This document shows positions 53,258-61,083 of a stretch of DNA of 64,000 nt, piece by piece. The position numbers and the translations under genes are program-made. The notes under the pieces are model-generated. The model was given only the letters and a program-made list of their open reading frames with translations, ran no database searches and had not been told where the DNA came from. How positions within the stretch are numbered: position 1 is the stretch's first letter; each line of letters begins with the position of its first letter. The stretch comes from Jiangella alkaliphila (lineage in GTDB: Bacteria > Actinomycetota > Actinomycetes > Jiangellales > Jiangellaceae), in assembly GCF_900105925.1 (NCBI RefSeq), contig NZ_LT629791.1, forward strand, positions 4,558,001-4,622,000, written 5' to 3'.

Positions 53258-55405
53258 TCACTCCTTCTCGGCCAACTCGACGGCGGCCCTCTCGATGTCC
53301 TGCTCGCCGAGCAGGACGTGGTTCGCGGCGGCACCCAGCGGCACGAAGCTGTCGTGGCTGGCGACGCGGGCGATGCGGCCCTCGTAGCCTGACTCCACCA
53401 GTGCGGTGACGACGCCTTCGCCGACGCCGCCGGAGTGCCGGGTCTCGTCGGCCACCAGGACGCGGCCGGTGAGGTTGGCCTCGCGGACGATGTCCTCCAC
53501 CGGCAGCGGCGCGAGCCAGCGCAGGTCCAGCACCTGGGCGCTGATCTTCCGGTCGGCCAGCCGCCGGGCCACCCGCAGGCTCATCGGCACGCCGTTGCCG
53601 AACGTGACGATGGTGAGGTCGGCGCCTGATCCGTGGACCCGGGCCCGGCCGATCGGCGCGTGCTCACCCCCGTCGAGCACGAGCCAGCCGCCGTCACCGT
53701 CCTCGTGCAGGTCACGGGTGTGGTAGAGCGCGATCGGCTCGAGGAACGCCGACACCGTCCCGTCGACGGCGGCCGCGGCCAGGCAGGTGCGCAGCATGGC
53801 GGCCGCGTCGTCGCCGCGGGACGGGCAGGCGACCACGAGGCCGGGGATGTCGCGCAGCACGGCGACGCCGTTGTCGTTGTGGAAGTGCCCACCGAAGCCG
53901 CGCTGGTAGGCCAGCCCGGCGATGCGGACGACCAGCGGGTTGCGGTACTGCCCGGTGGAGAAGAAGGACAGCGACGCCGCCTCGCCGCGCAGCTGGTCCT
54001 CGGCGTTGTGCAGGTAGGCGAGGTACTGGATCTCTGGGACGGGCAGCAGCCCGGCCAGTCCCGCGCCGAGCCCGAGGCCGAGGATCGACTGCTCGTCCAG
54101 CAGCGTGTCGAAGACGCGGGCGCGCCCGTGCTTGCGGGCCAGGCCGCGGGTGACGCCGTAGACGCCGCCCTTGCGCCCGACGTCCTCGCCGAACACGACG
54201 ACGCGGTGGTCGCGGCCGAGGGCGGAGGACAGCGTCGCGTTGATCGACTCGGCCAGCGTGGCCGGCTGGTCCGCCCGGGCCTCGTCGTACAGGCCGGCGG
54301 CGGCCCGGGCGACGGCGTCGGGCGTGCGCGGGGCGAGCGGCGCGACGATCTCCGTCGCCGAGCCGAGCGTGCGGGCGCCCCTCAGGTCGTCGGCGACGGC
54401 GTCGACCTCGGCCCGCAGCTCGCGGTACCGGCCGATCAGCTCGGCGGGCGTCGCGGCGCCGGCCGTGACCAGCGCGCGGGCGGTGCCGAGGATCGGGTCG
54501 CGGGCATGGTCGGCAGCGATCTCGGCCGGCGTGCGGTAGCCGATCTCGGCGTCGCTGCCGGCGTGCCCGAGGTAGCGGACGGTGCGCAGGTGCAGGAACG
54601 CGGGCTTGCGCTCCTCACGGACGTAGCCGGCCGCCCGCCGCGCCGCCGTCAGCGCCGTCGCGGTGTCGGCGCCGTCGGCCTGGACGTAGGTGAGCCCGGG
54701 CCGCGCCCCGTACGTCGTCGCGATCCAGCCGGCCGGGGTCGGGACGGAGATGCCGATGCCGTTGTCCTCGCAGACGAACAGGATCGGCGCCGGCAGCCCT
54801 TGGAACGCCGTGTTCAGGGCGGTGTTGACGGCGCCGACGGCGGTCGAGTGGTTGGCCGAGGCGTCGCCGAACGAGCAGACGACGACCGCGTCGTCCGGCC
54901 AGGCCGCCGGCGCGCCGAGCCGGTGCGCCCGGTGCAGCGCGACCGCCAGCCCGACCGCGCGCGGCAGGTGCGAGGCGATGGTGGACGTCTGCGGGACGAT
55001 CGACAGCGCCGCGTTGCCGAACACCTTGTGCCGGCCGCCGGCGATCGGCTCGTCGGCGGCGCCCATGAGGCTCTGCAGCACGTCGCGGACCGGCGTCGAG
55101 CCCTCGACCTGCGCCGCTCGGGCGGCGTAGAAGCCGCCCGAGCGGTAGTGCAGCAGCGCCGGGTCGTTCGGGCGCAGCGCCGTCGCGACGACGGCGTTGG
55201 ACTCGTGCCCGGCCGAGCCGATGGTGTAGAAGCCGCGCCCGGCCGCCCGCAGCTCCCGCGCGACGACGTCCAGGTGCCGGCTGGTCACCTGGGCGTCGAA
55301 GATGCCGCGCAGCACGTCGGCGTCGACGGTGCTGGGGTTCGCGGCGACCGGCAGTGCGTCGATCGCCGCGAGCAGCGACTCCTCGAGCGCGGCCGGCGTG
55401 CTCAC
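53258..55405 (-). CDS. Fused alpha/beta 2-oxoacid dehydrogenase E1; candidate 2-oxoadipate dehydrogenase
   Basis: A 715-residue fusion of E1 alpha and E1 beta domains of the branched-chain/pyruvate type. The alpha half (1 to about 370) has the ThDP site VVVCSFGDASANHSTAVGAV ... FVCEDNGIGIS. The beta half (about 375-715) starts TLAESINATLSSALGRDHRV and includes VVVFGEDVGRKGGVYGVTRG and VADETRHSGGVGEGVVTALV. The GTG start (55405) overlaps the stop of the aldehyde dehydrogenase gene. Being between the semialdehyde dehydrogenase and glutaryl-CoA dehydrogenase genes suggests that its substrate is 2-oxoadipate, though E2 and E3 genes are not in the window. Confidence 0.88.
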   Translation of the reverse strand: MSTPAALEESLLAAIDALPVAANPSTVDADVLRGIFDAQVTSRHLDVVARELRAAGRGFYTIGSAGHESNAVVATALRPNDPALLHYRSGGFYAARAAQVEGSTPVRDVLQSLMGAADEPIAGGRHKVFGNAALSIVPQTSTIASHLPRAVGLAVALHRAHRLGAPAAWPDDAVVVCSFGDASANHSTAVGAVNTALNTAFQGLPAPILFVCEDNGIGISVPTPAGWIATTYGARPGLTYVQADGADTATALTAARRAAGYVREERKPAFLHLRTVRYLGHAGSDAEIGYRTPAEIAADHARDPILGTARALVTAGAATPAELIGRYRELRAEVDAVADDLRGARTLGSATEIVAPLAPRTPDAVARAAAGLYDEARADQPATLAESINATLSSALGRDHRVVVFGEDVGRKGGVYGVTRGLARKHGRARVFDTLLDEQSILGLGLGAGLAGLLPVPEIQYLAYLHNAEDQLRGEAASLSFFSTGQYRNPLVVRIAGLAYQRGFGGHFHNDNGVAVLRDIPGLVVACPSRGDDAAAMLRTCLAAAAVDGTVSAFLEPIALYHTRDLHEDGDGGWLVLDGGEHAPIGRARVHGSGADLTIVTFGNGVPMSLRVARRLADRKISAQVLDLRWLAPLPVEDIVREANLTGRVLVADETRHSGGVGEGVVTALVESGYEGRIARVASHDSFVPLGAAANHVLLGEQDIERAAVELAEKE

Positions 55406-56952
55406 GACTCGTCGAGCCGGAAGCCGAGGTCGGCGTCCAGGTCGGCGACGTCCATCTGCGCCTTCTGCAGCCGGCCGGAGTAGTCCCAGTTCACCGACTG
55501 CCAGCGGGTGAACTGGTCGAGCACCCACATGCCGGACTGCCGCGACCCGTTGCCCGACTTGCCGTTGCCGCCGAACGGCAGGTGCGCCTCGGCGCCGGAC
55601 GTGGAGTTGTTGATGCTCACCATGCCGGCGGAGATGCCGCGCCGGTACGCGAACGCGTCGGCCGGGTTCGTCGTGTAGATGCTGCTGGACAGCCCGTAGC
55701 CGGGCGCGTTGGCGAGGTCGATCGCCTCGTCCAGCGTGCTGTAGGTCGTGACGCCGACGATCGGGCCGAACGTCTCCTGGTCGAACAGCTCGTCGCCGGG
55801 ACGGACGCCGTCGACCACCACCGGGTGGTAGAAGAGGCCCTTCGCGGGGTCGCCGACGAAGCCGTCGCGCGGGTTGGCGCCGGTGATGCGGCCGGTGCGG
55901 CCGAGCACGGTGTGCTGCGGCTGGACCCAGCCGAGGAACTTCTCGTACCGCTCGGCGAACTTGGCGTCGAGCAGCGGGCCCATGAGGACGTCCTGCGACG
56001 GGTCGCCGACGGCGGCGGCGTCGACCGCGGCGGCGTAGCGGCGGATGAACTCCTCGTGCAGCGACTCGTGCACGATGACCGTCCCGAGCGACGTGCAACG
56101 CTGGCCGGCGGTGCCGAAGCCGGAGAACAGCGCCCCCTCGACGGCGAGGTCGAGATCGGCGCTGGGCGCGATGACCAGCGGGTTCTTGCCGCCCAGCTCG
56201 AGGCACGCCGTCTGCAGGTGGCGGCCGGTGAGCGCGCCGATCTCGCGGCCCACCTCCGACGACCCGGTGAACCCGACCTTGTCGATGTAGCCGAGCTCGA
56301 GCGACTCCTGCAGGCCGGCGTACGTCTCGGCGCCGTCGGCGTGCACCAGGTTGAACACGCCGTCGGGCAGCCCGCCGCCCTTGACGAACAGGTCGTGGAA
56401 CGCGTTGGACACGACGGCGGAGTACTCGGCCGGCTTCCACACGATGGTGTTGCCGGCCAGCAGCGCCGGGACGATGTACCAGGACGGCACCGCGACCGGG
56501 AAGTTGCCGGCGGTGATGACGGCGACGGTGCCGACCGGGTTGCGGAACGTGAACAGCTGCTTGTCGGGCATCTCGCTGGGCACCGTCTGGCCGTACAGCC
56601 GGCGGCCCTCGCCGAGGAAGAAGTCGCAGGTGTCGACGATCTCGCGCACCTCACCGAGCGCCTCGGCGTACGGCTTGCCGATCTCGCGGGTGACCAGCCG
56701 GGCCAGCGACTCGGCGTTCTCCTCGACCACCCGGCCGATGTGCGCGATGGCCCGGCCGCGGACCGGCGCCGGGACGTCGGCCCAGGCGCGCTGGGCGTTG
56801 TGGGCGACGACCGCGGCGGCGGTGAAGATGCGCCCCGGCGCGAGGCTCACCTCGCCGACGACGTCGTCGAGGTCGGCCGGGTTCAGGCTGGCGACGGTGC
56901 GATCGCCGGGGACGGCCTTGCCGTCGACGACGGAGGTGACGGTGCGGGTCAC
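55402..56952 (-). CDS. Aldehyde dehydrogenase, probable 2-aminoadipate-6-semialdehyde dehydrogenase
   Basis: A 516-residue NAD(P)-dependent aldehyde dehydrogenase with catalytic Cys in GTAGQRCTSLGT and Glu in CLELGGKNPLVI; the cofactor motif is FTGSSEVGREIGAL. Next to lysine 6-transaminase it should oxidise 2-aminoadipate 6-semialdehyde (in equilibrium with piperideine-6-carboxylate) to 2-aminoadipate. GTG 56952 is the start, with AGGAG upstream; the open frame continuing to 57033 lies inside the transaminase gene. Confidence 0.88.
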   Translation of the reverse strand: MTRTVTSVVDGKAVPGDRTVASLNPADLDDVVGEVSLAPGRIFTAAAVVAHNAQRAWADVPAPVRGRAIAHIGRVVEENAESLARLVTREIGKPYAEALGEVREIVDTCDFFLGEGRRLYGQTVPSEMPDKQLFTFRNPVGTVAVITAGNFPVAVPSWYIVPALLAGNTIVWKPAEYSAVVSNAFHDLFVKGGGLPDGVFNLVHADGAETYAGLQESLELGYIDKVGFTGSSEVGREIGALTGRHLQTACLELGGKNPLVIAPSADLDLAVEGALFSGFGTAGQRCTSLGTVIVHESLHEEFIRRYAAAVDAAAVGDPSQDVLMGPLLDAKFAERYEKFLGWVQPQHTVLGRTGRITGANPRDGFVGDPAKGLFYHPVVVDGVRPGDELFDQETFGPIVGVTTYSTLDEAIDLANAPGYGLSSSIYTTNPADAFAYRRGISAGMVSINNSTSGAEAHLPFGGNGKSGNGSRQSGMWVLDQFTRWQSVNWDYSGRLQKAQMDVADLDADLGFRLDES

Positions 56953-56974
56953 AGTGGTTCTGCTCCTCGGGTGC

Positions 56975-58306
56975 TCAGCTGACACGGGCGACGGCGCGGC
57001 CGAACGCCGCGACGGCGAGGTCGATCTCATCATCGGTCACCGACAGGGCGGGACGGAAGCGGATCGCCCGCTCGCCGCAGGGCAGCGCGATGACCTGCTC
57101 GTTCTCGCGGAGGTCCGCGGTGACGGCGTCGCGCGTGGCGCCGTCGGGCAGGTCGGCGGCGACCATGAGGCCGCGGCCGCGCACGTTGCTGACGGCGCCG
57201 GTCTCGGCCGCGACGGCGCGCAGGCCGGCGACGAACCGCTCGCCCTTCGGGCCGGCCGCGTCGATCAGGCCGTCCTGCTCGATCAGTTCCAGCAGCCGGC
57301 GCGACCGCACCATGTCGGCCAGCCCGCCGCCCCACGTCGAGTTGATGCGGCCCGACACGGCGAACACGTTGTCGGCGACCTCGTCGACGCGGCGGCCGGC
57401 CATGACGCCGCCGATCTGCACCTTCTTCGAGAACGCGACGACGTCGGGCTGCAGGCCGAGCTGCTGGTACGCCCACGCCGTGCCCGTCGTGCCGGTGCCG
57501 GTCTGCACCTCGTCGACGATGAACAGCGCGTCGTGCTCGTGCACCAGCGCCTGCATGGCCTGCAGGAACTCGGGGCGCATGTGGTTGTCGCCGCCCTCGC
57601 CCTGGATCGGCTCGCAGATGAACGCGGCGATGTCGTGCGGGTGGATCTCGAAGGCCTGACGGGCCTGCTCGAGCGCGTGCCGCTCGGCCGCCTCGACCTC
57701 GTCGAGGTGCTCATCGAGCGGGAACGTGATGGCTGGGACGTCGATGCGCGGCCAGTCGAACTGCGGGAACCGCGCCGTCTTGTTCGGCTCGGTGTTCGTC
57801 AGCGACATGGTGTAGCCGCTGCGGCCGTGGAAGGCCTTCGTCAGGTGCATGACACGGGTGCCGAGGGCGGCGTCGCGGCCGTGCGCCTCGTTGTGCCGGC
57901 TCTTCCAGTCGAAGGCGACCTTGAGCGCGTTCTCGACGGCGAGCGCGCCGCCCTCGACGAAGAACAGGTGCGGGAGCTCGGGGTCGCCGAGCACGCGGAC
58001 GAACGTCTCGGTGAACTCGGCGAGGTGGACGGAGTAGATGTCGGGGTTGGCCGGCTTGTTGGCCGCGACCCGGGCGAGCAGATCCATGAACGCGGGGTCG
58101 TCGACGAGTCCCGGCGGGTTGCAGCCCAGCGGCGCGGAGGCGAAGAACGTGTACATGTCCAGGTACCGCTTGCCGTCACGCGCGTCGACCAGCCAGCTGC
58201 CCTGGCTGGCGTCGGTGTCGAGGACGAGCTTGAAGCCGTCCGTGAGCAGATGCTTGCCGAGAATCGCGTGGACCTCGTCCGCGGTGATGGTGAGCTGTTC
58301 GGCCAC
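56975..58306 (-). CDS. lat: L-lysine 6-transaminase
   Basis: A 443-residue PLP enzyme that moves the epsilon-amino group of lysine to 2-oxoglutarate. Features are RYLDMYTFFASAPLGCNPPG, HLFFVEGGALAVENALKVAF, IVDEVQTGTGTTGTAWAYQQ and the PLP lysine in VVAFSKKVQIGG. GTG 58306 follows GAGGAGG by ten bases; the open frame continues upstream without a good start. Its length and motifs match LAT of Streptomyces and Nocardia. It is the first gene of the lysine-degradation operon. Confidence 0.93.
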   Translation of the reverse strand: MAEQLTITADEVHAILGKHLLTDGFKLVLDTDASQGSWLVDARDGKRYLDMYTFFASAPLGCNPPGLVDDPAFMDLLARVAANKPANPDIYSVHLAEFTETFVRVLGDPELPHLFFVEGGALAVENALKVAFDWKSRHNEAHGRDAALGTRVMHLTKAFHGRSGYTMSLTNTEPNKTARFPQFDWPRIDVPAITFPLDEHLDEVEAAERHALEQARQAFEIHPHDIAAFICEPIQGEGGDNHMRPEFLQAMQALVHEHDALFIVDEVQTGTGTTGTAWAYQQLGLQPDVVAFSKKVQIGGVMAGRRVDEVADNVFAVSGRINSTWGGGLADMVRSRRLLELIEQDGLIDAAGPKGERFVAGLRAVAAETGAVSNVRGRGLMVAADLPDGATRDAVTADLRENEQVIALPCGERAIRFRPALSVTDDEIDLAVAAFGRAVARVS

Positions 58307-58443
58307 GATCGGTGAACCTCCTCGAACCCGGGTACGGTGACAGAAGACGTCCCTCGTGAGGCTCGCCTGGACGTAATTCTTGCGTTGATTAGCTGTCAAA
58401 GCAAGAAGACATCCCGTTACGGTCTAGCCCGAATGGGGGCTTT

Positions 58444-58968
58444 TCAGTCGAGATCTCGCTGCAGCAGGACGGTGTCGAGCCAGCGGCCGTGCTTGCGGCC
58501 GACGGCGCCGAGCCGGCCGGCCTCGGTGAACCCGAGCGAGCGGTGCAGCGCGAGCGACGGGTTCGCGCCGCCCTCGTCGACCACGACGGCGATCAGCCGG
58601 CGGAGTCCGGCCGCCGCGCCGGCGTCGATGAGCGACGTCATCAGCAGCCGGCCCAGGCCGCGGCCGGTGTGGGCGGGGGAGAGGTAGACGGTGTTCTCGG
58701 CCGTGTACCGGTAGGCCGGCTTGGGGCGCCAGGGCGCGGCGTACGCGTAGCCGGCGACCGTGTCGCCCGCGGTCGCGACCAGGAAGGGCAGCCCGCGATC
58801 GGTGAGATCGCCCAGCTTCTGTGCCCAGTCGGCGACCGTGGGCGGCGTCTCCTCGAAGGTGACGACGCTGGTCTCGACGTAGTGGGCGAAGATCGTGGTG
58901 ACGGCGGGCAGGTCGGCCGCGGTCGCGGGACGGATGGTCGTCGACGTCGATTCACTATAGAGAACCAC
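58444..58968 (-). CDS. GNAT N-acetyltransferase, phosphinothricin-acetyltransferase-like
   Basis: A 174-residue GNAT of the Pat/Bar type: TIRPATAADLPAVTTIFAHY, TSVVTFEETPPTVADW, YRYTAENTVYLSPAHTGRGL (acetyl-CoA loop GRGLGR) and LHRSLGFTEAGRLGAVGRKH. It could acetylate phosphinothricin, methionine sulfoximine or a related amino compound. GTG 58968 lies five bases after a perfect -10 box TATAAT, so the transcript is probably leaderless. It is divergent from the cupin regulator. Confidence 0.88.
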   Translation of the reverse strand: MVLYSESTSTTIRPATAADLPAVTTIFAHYVETSVVTFEETPPTVADWAQKLGDLTDRGLPFLVATAGDTVAGYAYAAPWRPKPAYRYTAENTVYLSPAHTGRGLGRLLMTSLIDAGAAAGLRRLIAVVVDEGGANPSLALHRSLGFTEAGRLGAVGRKHGRWLDTVLLQRDLD

Positions 58969-58984
58969 ACCTCATTATAGTGAA
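58951..58984. promoter_or_regulatory. Divergent promoters within a 9-bp inverted repeat (operator)
   Basis: TTCACTATA (58951-58959) and TATAGTGAA (58976-58984) are perfect inverted repeats. The right arm supplies TATAGT (58976-58981), a -10 box seven bases before ATG 58989 of the regulator; on the other strand TATAAT (58979-58974) serves the acetyltransferase. Both genes therefore seem leaderless and share one operator, the likely binding site of the XRE-cupin protein. Confidence 0.6.
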
Positions 58985-58988
58985 CGGC

Positions 58989-59549
58989 ATGGATCTCGTC
59001 GCGCTGGGCCGCCGCATCACCGATGCCCGCCTGCAGCGGTCCCTGCCGATGTCCGCCCTCGCCGAGAAGTCCGGCGTCAGCGCCAGCATGATCTGGTCGG
59101 TGGAGCGCGGCCGCAAGGCGCCCACTGTCGTGGTGCTGGACCGCATCGCCAAGGCGCTGGGCACGCCGATGGCGACGCTGCTCGATCCCGGCGACGTGCG
59201 GCGGGTCATCGTGCGCCGGGCGGCCGAGCAGGACGTCGCCGTCGCCCCCGACGGCTGGCGCCGCACGATCCTGACGCCGGTCGTGCCGGGGGTGAACTTC
59301 GAGTGGGTCCGGACCGAGCTGCCGCCCGGCGCCGCGCCCGGCGAGTACCCCGCCTACGCCGCCGGCTCCCACGAGTACGTCGTCGTCGAGACCGGCCGCC
59401 TCCGCCTCACCCTCGCCGACGACGCGCACGACCTCGCCGCCGGCGACTCGATCTACTTCGCCGCCGACGTGGCGCACACCTACGCCAACCCTTGGGACGT
59501 GCCGTGCTCGTACCACGTGGCCGCCCTGATCATGCGGCCGCGGAGTTGA
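58989..59549 (+). CDS. XRE-family regulator with cupin domain
   Basis: A 186-residue protein with an N-terminal helix-turn-helix (LGRRITDARLQRSLPMSALA, SGVSASMIWSVERGRKAPTV) and a C-terminal cupin (YAAGSHEYVVVETGRLRLTL, IYFAADVAHTYANPW with the HXH-type metal ligands reduced to H in VAHTY). Such regulators sense small metabolites. ATG 58989 is preferred over GTG 58980 because it sits seven bases after the -10 box. It probably represses itself and the divergent acetyltransferase. Confidence 0.9.
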   Translation: MDLVALGRRITDARLQRSLPMSALAEKSGVSASMIWSVERGRKAPTVVVLDRIAKALGTPMATLLDPGDVRRVIVRRAAEQDVAVAPDGWRRTILTPVVPGVNFEWVRTELPPGAAPGEYPAYAAGSHEYVVVETGRLRLTLADDAHDLAAGDSIYFAADVAHTYANPWDVPCSYHVAALIMRPRS

Positions 59550-59573
59550 TGGCGCCGCTCGTCCGCGGGGATG

Positions 59574-59704
59574 TTGCCGAGTGGGCCGTCCCCCTGCTGC
59601 CCATTGTCTTAGCCGTGAACGCGCGCCTCAAGTCCGACGCCTTTGCTGGTTGCGGTGGTCTGTGGCTGGGGGCTCTGGACTTGACCCGCGCGTCCCCGGC
59701 CTAA
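59574..59704. repeat. Non-coding palindromic array, left outer arm of hairpin 1
   Basis: This stretch begins 25 bases after the XRE stop. It contains GTCCCCCTG (59588-59596), TCTTAGCC and CTCAAGTCC (59627-59635), then after a loop GGACTTGACC (from 59677) and GGCCTAAG. The partner strand continues after the IS5 element at 60630-60653 (CGGCAGCTATCAGGGGGAC). Joined, 59588-59704 plus 60630-60653 form a long imperfect hairpin of 141 bases. A mirror copy is at 60934-62740. The open reading frame across it is not considered coding. Confidence 0.75.
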
Positions 59705-60626
59705 GTACGTGTTGGGAAAGTGGTTCGGCGTGCCTGCGTGACTGATGTGACGGACGTGGTGATTGTGGTGGTTCATGGACACGTCGTCGACACCGCGGTA
59801 CCCGTCGGATCTGACCGATGCGCAGTGGGAGTTGATCGCGCCGATGGTGCCGGTGAAGCCGGGTGGGCGTCCGGCCAAGCATGCCCGGCGCCGGATCGTG
59901 GACGCGATCTTGTACGTGAATCGGACGGGTTGTTCGTGGCGGCAGTTGCCGCACGACTTCGCGCCGTGGGACACGGTGTACTGGTACTTCAAGACCTGGA
60001 ACGAGGCCGGGGTGACCGACCGGATCCACGACGCGCTGCGCGCTGCGGTTCGTGATGGGAACGGGCGTGACCCGATGGCCAGCGCAGGGATCGTGGACGC
60101 CCAGTCGGTGAAGGGCGCGGACACCGTCGGGCGCGACAGTCGGGGCTACGACGCTGGTAAGAAGGTGAACGGCCGCAAACGCCACATCGTCACCGACACC
60201 CTCGGGCTGCTCATCGTGGTGCTGGTCACCACGGCCGGTCTGCAAGACCGCGTCGGCGCCCGCCCGGTGCTGGCGCGGGCGAAGATGGCCATGCCCTCGA
60301 TCGCGCTGGTCTGGGCCGATGGCGGCTACGTCGGCAAGCTGATCGCCTGGGCCCAGCAGCACTGCCGCATCCTGGTCGACATCGTGCGCAAACCCGAGGG
60401 CCGGCACACCTTCGAAGTCCTCCCGCGCCGCTGGGTGGTCGAACGAACACTGTCCTGGCTGATGCGAACCCGACGCCTGGCACGCGACTACGAACGCCTC
60501 CCCGAACACTCCGAAGCGATGATCAAGTGGGCGATGATCGGCCTCAGACCCGACGCCTGGCACCCGCGCCCGGACGACGCCCATGGCAACCCGCGCACCC
60601 CAGATAGCACCTTTCCCAACACTTAC
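59705..60626 (+). mobile_element. IS5-family insertion sequence (922 bp)
   Basis: Terminal inverted repeats GTACGTGTTGGGAAAG (59705-59720) and, on the opposite strand, GTAAGTGTTGGGAAAG (60626-60611) match at 15 of 16 bases. A three-base duplication TAA flanks the element (59702-59704 and 60627-60629), the TNA pattern of the IS1031/ISL2-like groups of IS5. It carries one complete transposase gene and seems intact, so it may still move. It is inserted in the stem of a non-coding hairpin. Confidence 0.88.
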
Positions 60627-60629
60627 TAA
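59775..60629 (+). CDS. IS5-family transposase
   Basis: A 284-residue DDE transposase in one frame. The N-terminal region is YPSDLTDAQWELIAPMVPVK with the DUF4096-like fold; catalytic residues lie in AGIVDAQSVKGAD (first Asp), ALVWADGGYVGK (second Asp) and WVVERTLSWLMRTRRLARDY (Glu). Start ATG 59775; a TTG at 59763 is possible. The stop codon TAA (60627-60629) lies outside the element, in the target-site duplication. Confidence 0.93.
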   Translation: MDTSSTPRYPSDLTDAQWELIAPMVPVKPGGRPAKHARRRIVDAILYVNRTGCSWRQLPHDFAPWDTVYWYFKTWNEAGVTDRIHDALRAAVRDGNGRDPMASAGIVDAQSVKGADTVGRDSRGYDAGKKVNGRKRHIVTDTLGLLIVVLVTTAGLQDRVGARPVLARAKMAMPSIALVWADGGYVGKLIAWAQQHCRILVDIVRKPEGRHTFEVLPRRWVVERTLSWLMRTRRLARDYERLPEHSEAMIKWAMIGLRPDAWHPRPDDAHGNPRTPDSTFPNTY

Positions 60630-60698
60630 GAACTCGGCAGCTATCAGGGGGACGGGGGAGGTGTGGCGACGGGCGGGTCATGGTCTGGCGTTACGTCG

Positions 60699-60772
60699 TG
60701 GTCTGCCGTTACGCGAAACGGCGGATTCGGGGCTCACGGCGTGACTAGGGACCAGGACGTAACGGCAGACCA
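60699..60772. repeat. Hairpin 2 of the palindromic array
   Basis: A perfect 15-base stem, TGGTCTGCCGTTACG (60699-60713) with CGTAACGGCAGACCA (60758-60772), and a 44-base loop. A near-copy of the left arm (TGGTCTGGCGTTACG) lies just before it at 60681-60695, a tandem imperfect repeat. No gene is seen here. Confidence 0.8.
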
Positions 60773-60792
60773 GGACCCCGGGCGATCACCAA

Positions 60793-60888
60793 CCTGGGTG
60801 TGAGTCGCGTCCTGGGTGTGAGGCGCGTTCCCGGGCCTGTTTCGCCGGTTCAGCGCGACTCAGACCCAGGACGCGACTCACACCCAGG
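60793..60888. repeat. Hairpin 3 of the palindromic array
   Basis: A perfect 25-base stem: 60793-60817 pairs exactly with 60864-60888. The arms contain GTGAGTCGCG and twice CCTGGGT; inside the stem the pairing continues with one mismatch (TGAGGCGCG with CGCGACTCA), giving about 35 paired bases in all. This is far longer than a normal terminator stem. Confidence 0.85.
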
Positions 60889-61011
60889 AAGCCAACGGCG
60901 CATGTCGGGCGTGGCTGTGCCCGGTTCTTCCCCGTCCCCCTGATAGCTGCCAGTTCTTAGCCTCGATCCACCGACAGGTGGAGTGTCGTGGTAGGGCGTG
61001 GGAGCGTGAGA

Positions 61012-61076
61012 ATGCCCTTCTGAGCTGGGAGGATACGACTTGTCTAAGGCACGTATCGCCAGCTCAAGAAGGGCAT
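61012..61076 (+). promoter_or_regulatory. Long hairpin just upstream of the IS1380 transposase start
   Basis: ATGCCCTTCTGAGCTGG (61012-61028) pairs with 61059-61076 (one bulged base), with an inner stem GATACG/CGTATC. It ends eight bases before ATG 61084. Such stems in insertion sequences can hide the ribosome site in transcripts entering from outside and so limit transposase synthesis; that role is inferred. Confidence 0.5.
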
Positions 61077-61083
61077 CTCGTAG

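Larger units (their letters stand above)
60630..60960. repeat. Non-coding core of the palindromic array, between the two IS elements
   Basis: 331 bases without a gene. The two ends are inverted repeats of about 30 bases (60630-60659 and 60928-60960; both contain GCAGCTATCAGGGGGACGGGG or its complement, with a one-base difference beside GCAG), and hairpins 2 and 3 lie inside. The left end is the 3' half of hairpin 1, the right end the 5' half of hairpin 4. Confidence 0.8.

Noticed and set aside
53258-56440. A 1060-residue continuous frame spanning the E1 gene and part of the aldehyde dehydrogenase gene
   Set aside because: The first 345 residues are Arg/Pro-rich shadow of the aldehyde dehydrogenase; the real E1 starts at 55405.
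58371-58399. Possible lat promoter with TTGACA on the minus strand (58399-58394)
   Set aside because: A -35 match is present but no convincing -10 lies at the right distance, so it was not listed as a feature.
59303-59704. Open frame on the plus strand ending LLPIVLAVNARLKS ... LDLTRASPA
   Set aside because: It overlaps the XRE-cupin gene out of frame, and its end is the left arm of the palindromic array. A matching frame exists on the minus strand at 62627-62932 only because the arms are inverted copies.
60781-60900. Possible short CRISPR-like repeats (CCTGGGTGTGAG repeated)
   Set aside because: The units form one long hairpin with its complement rather than evenly spaced direct repeats with unique spacers, and no cas gene is present.
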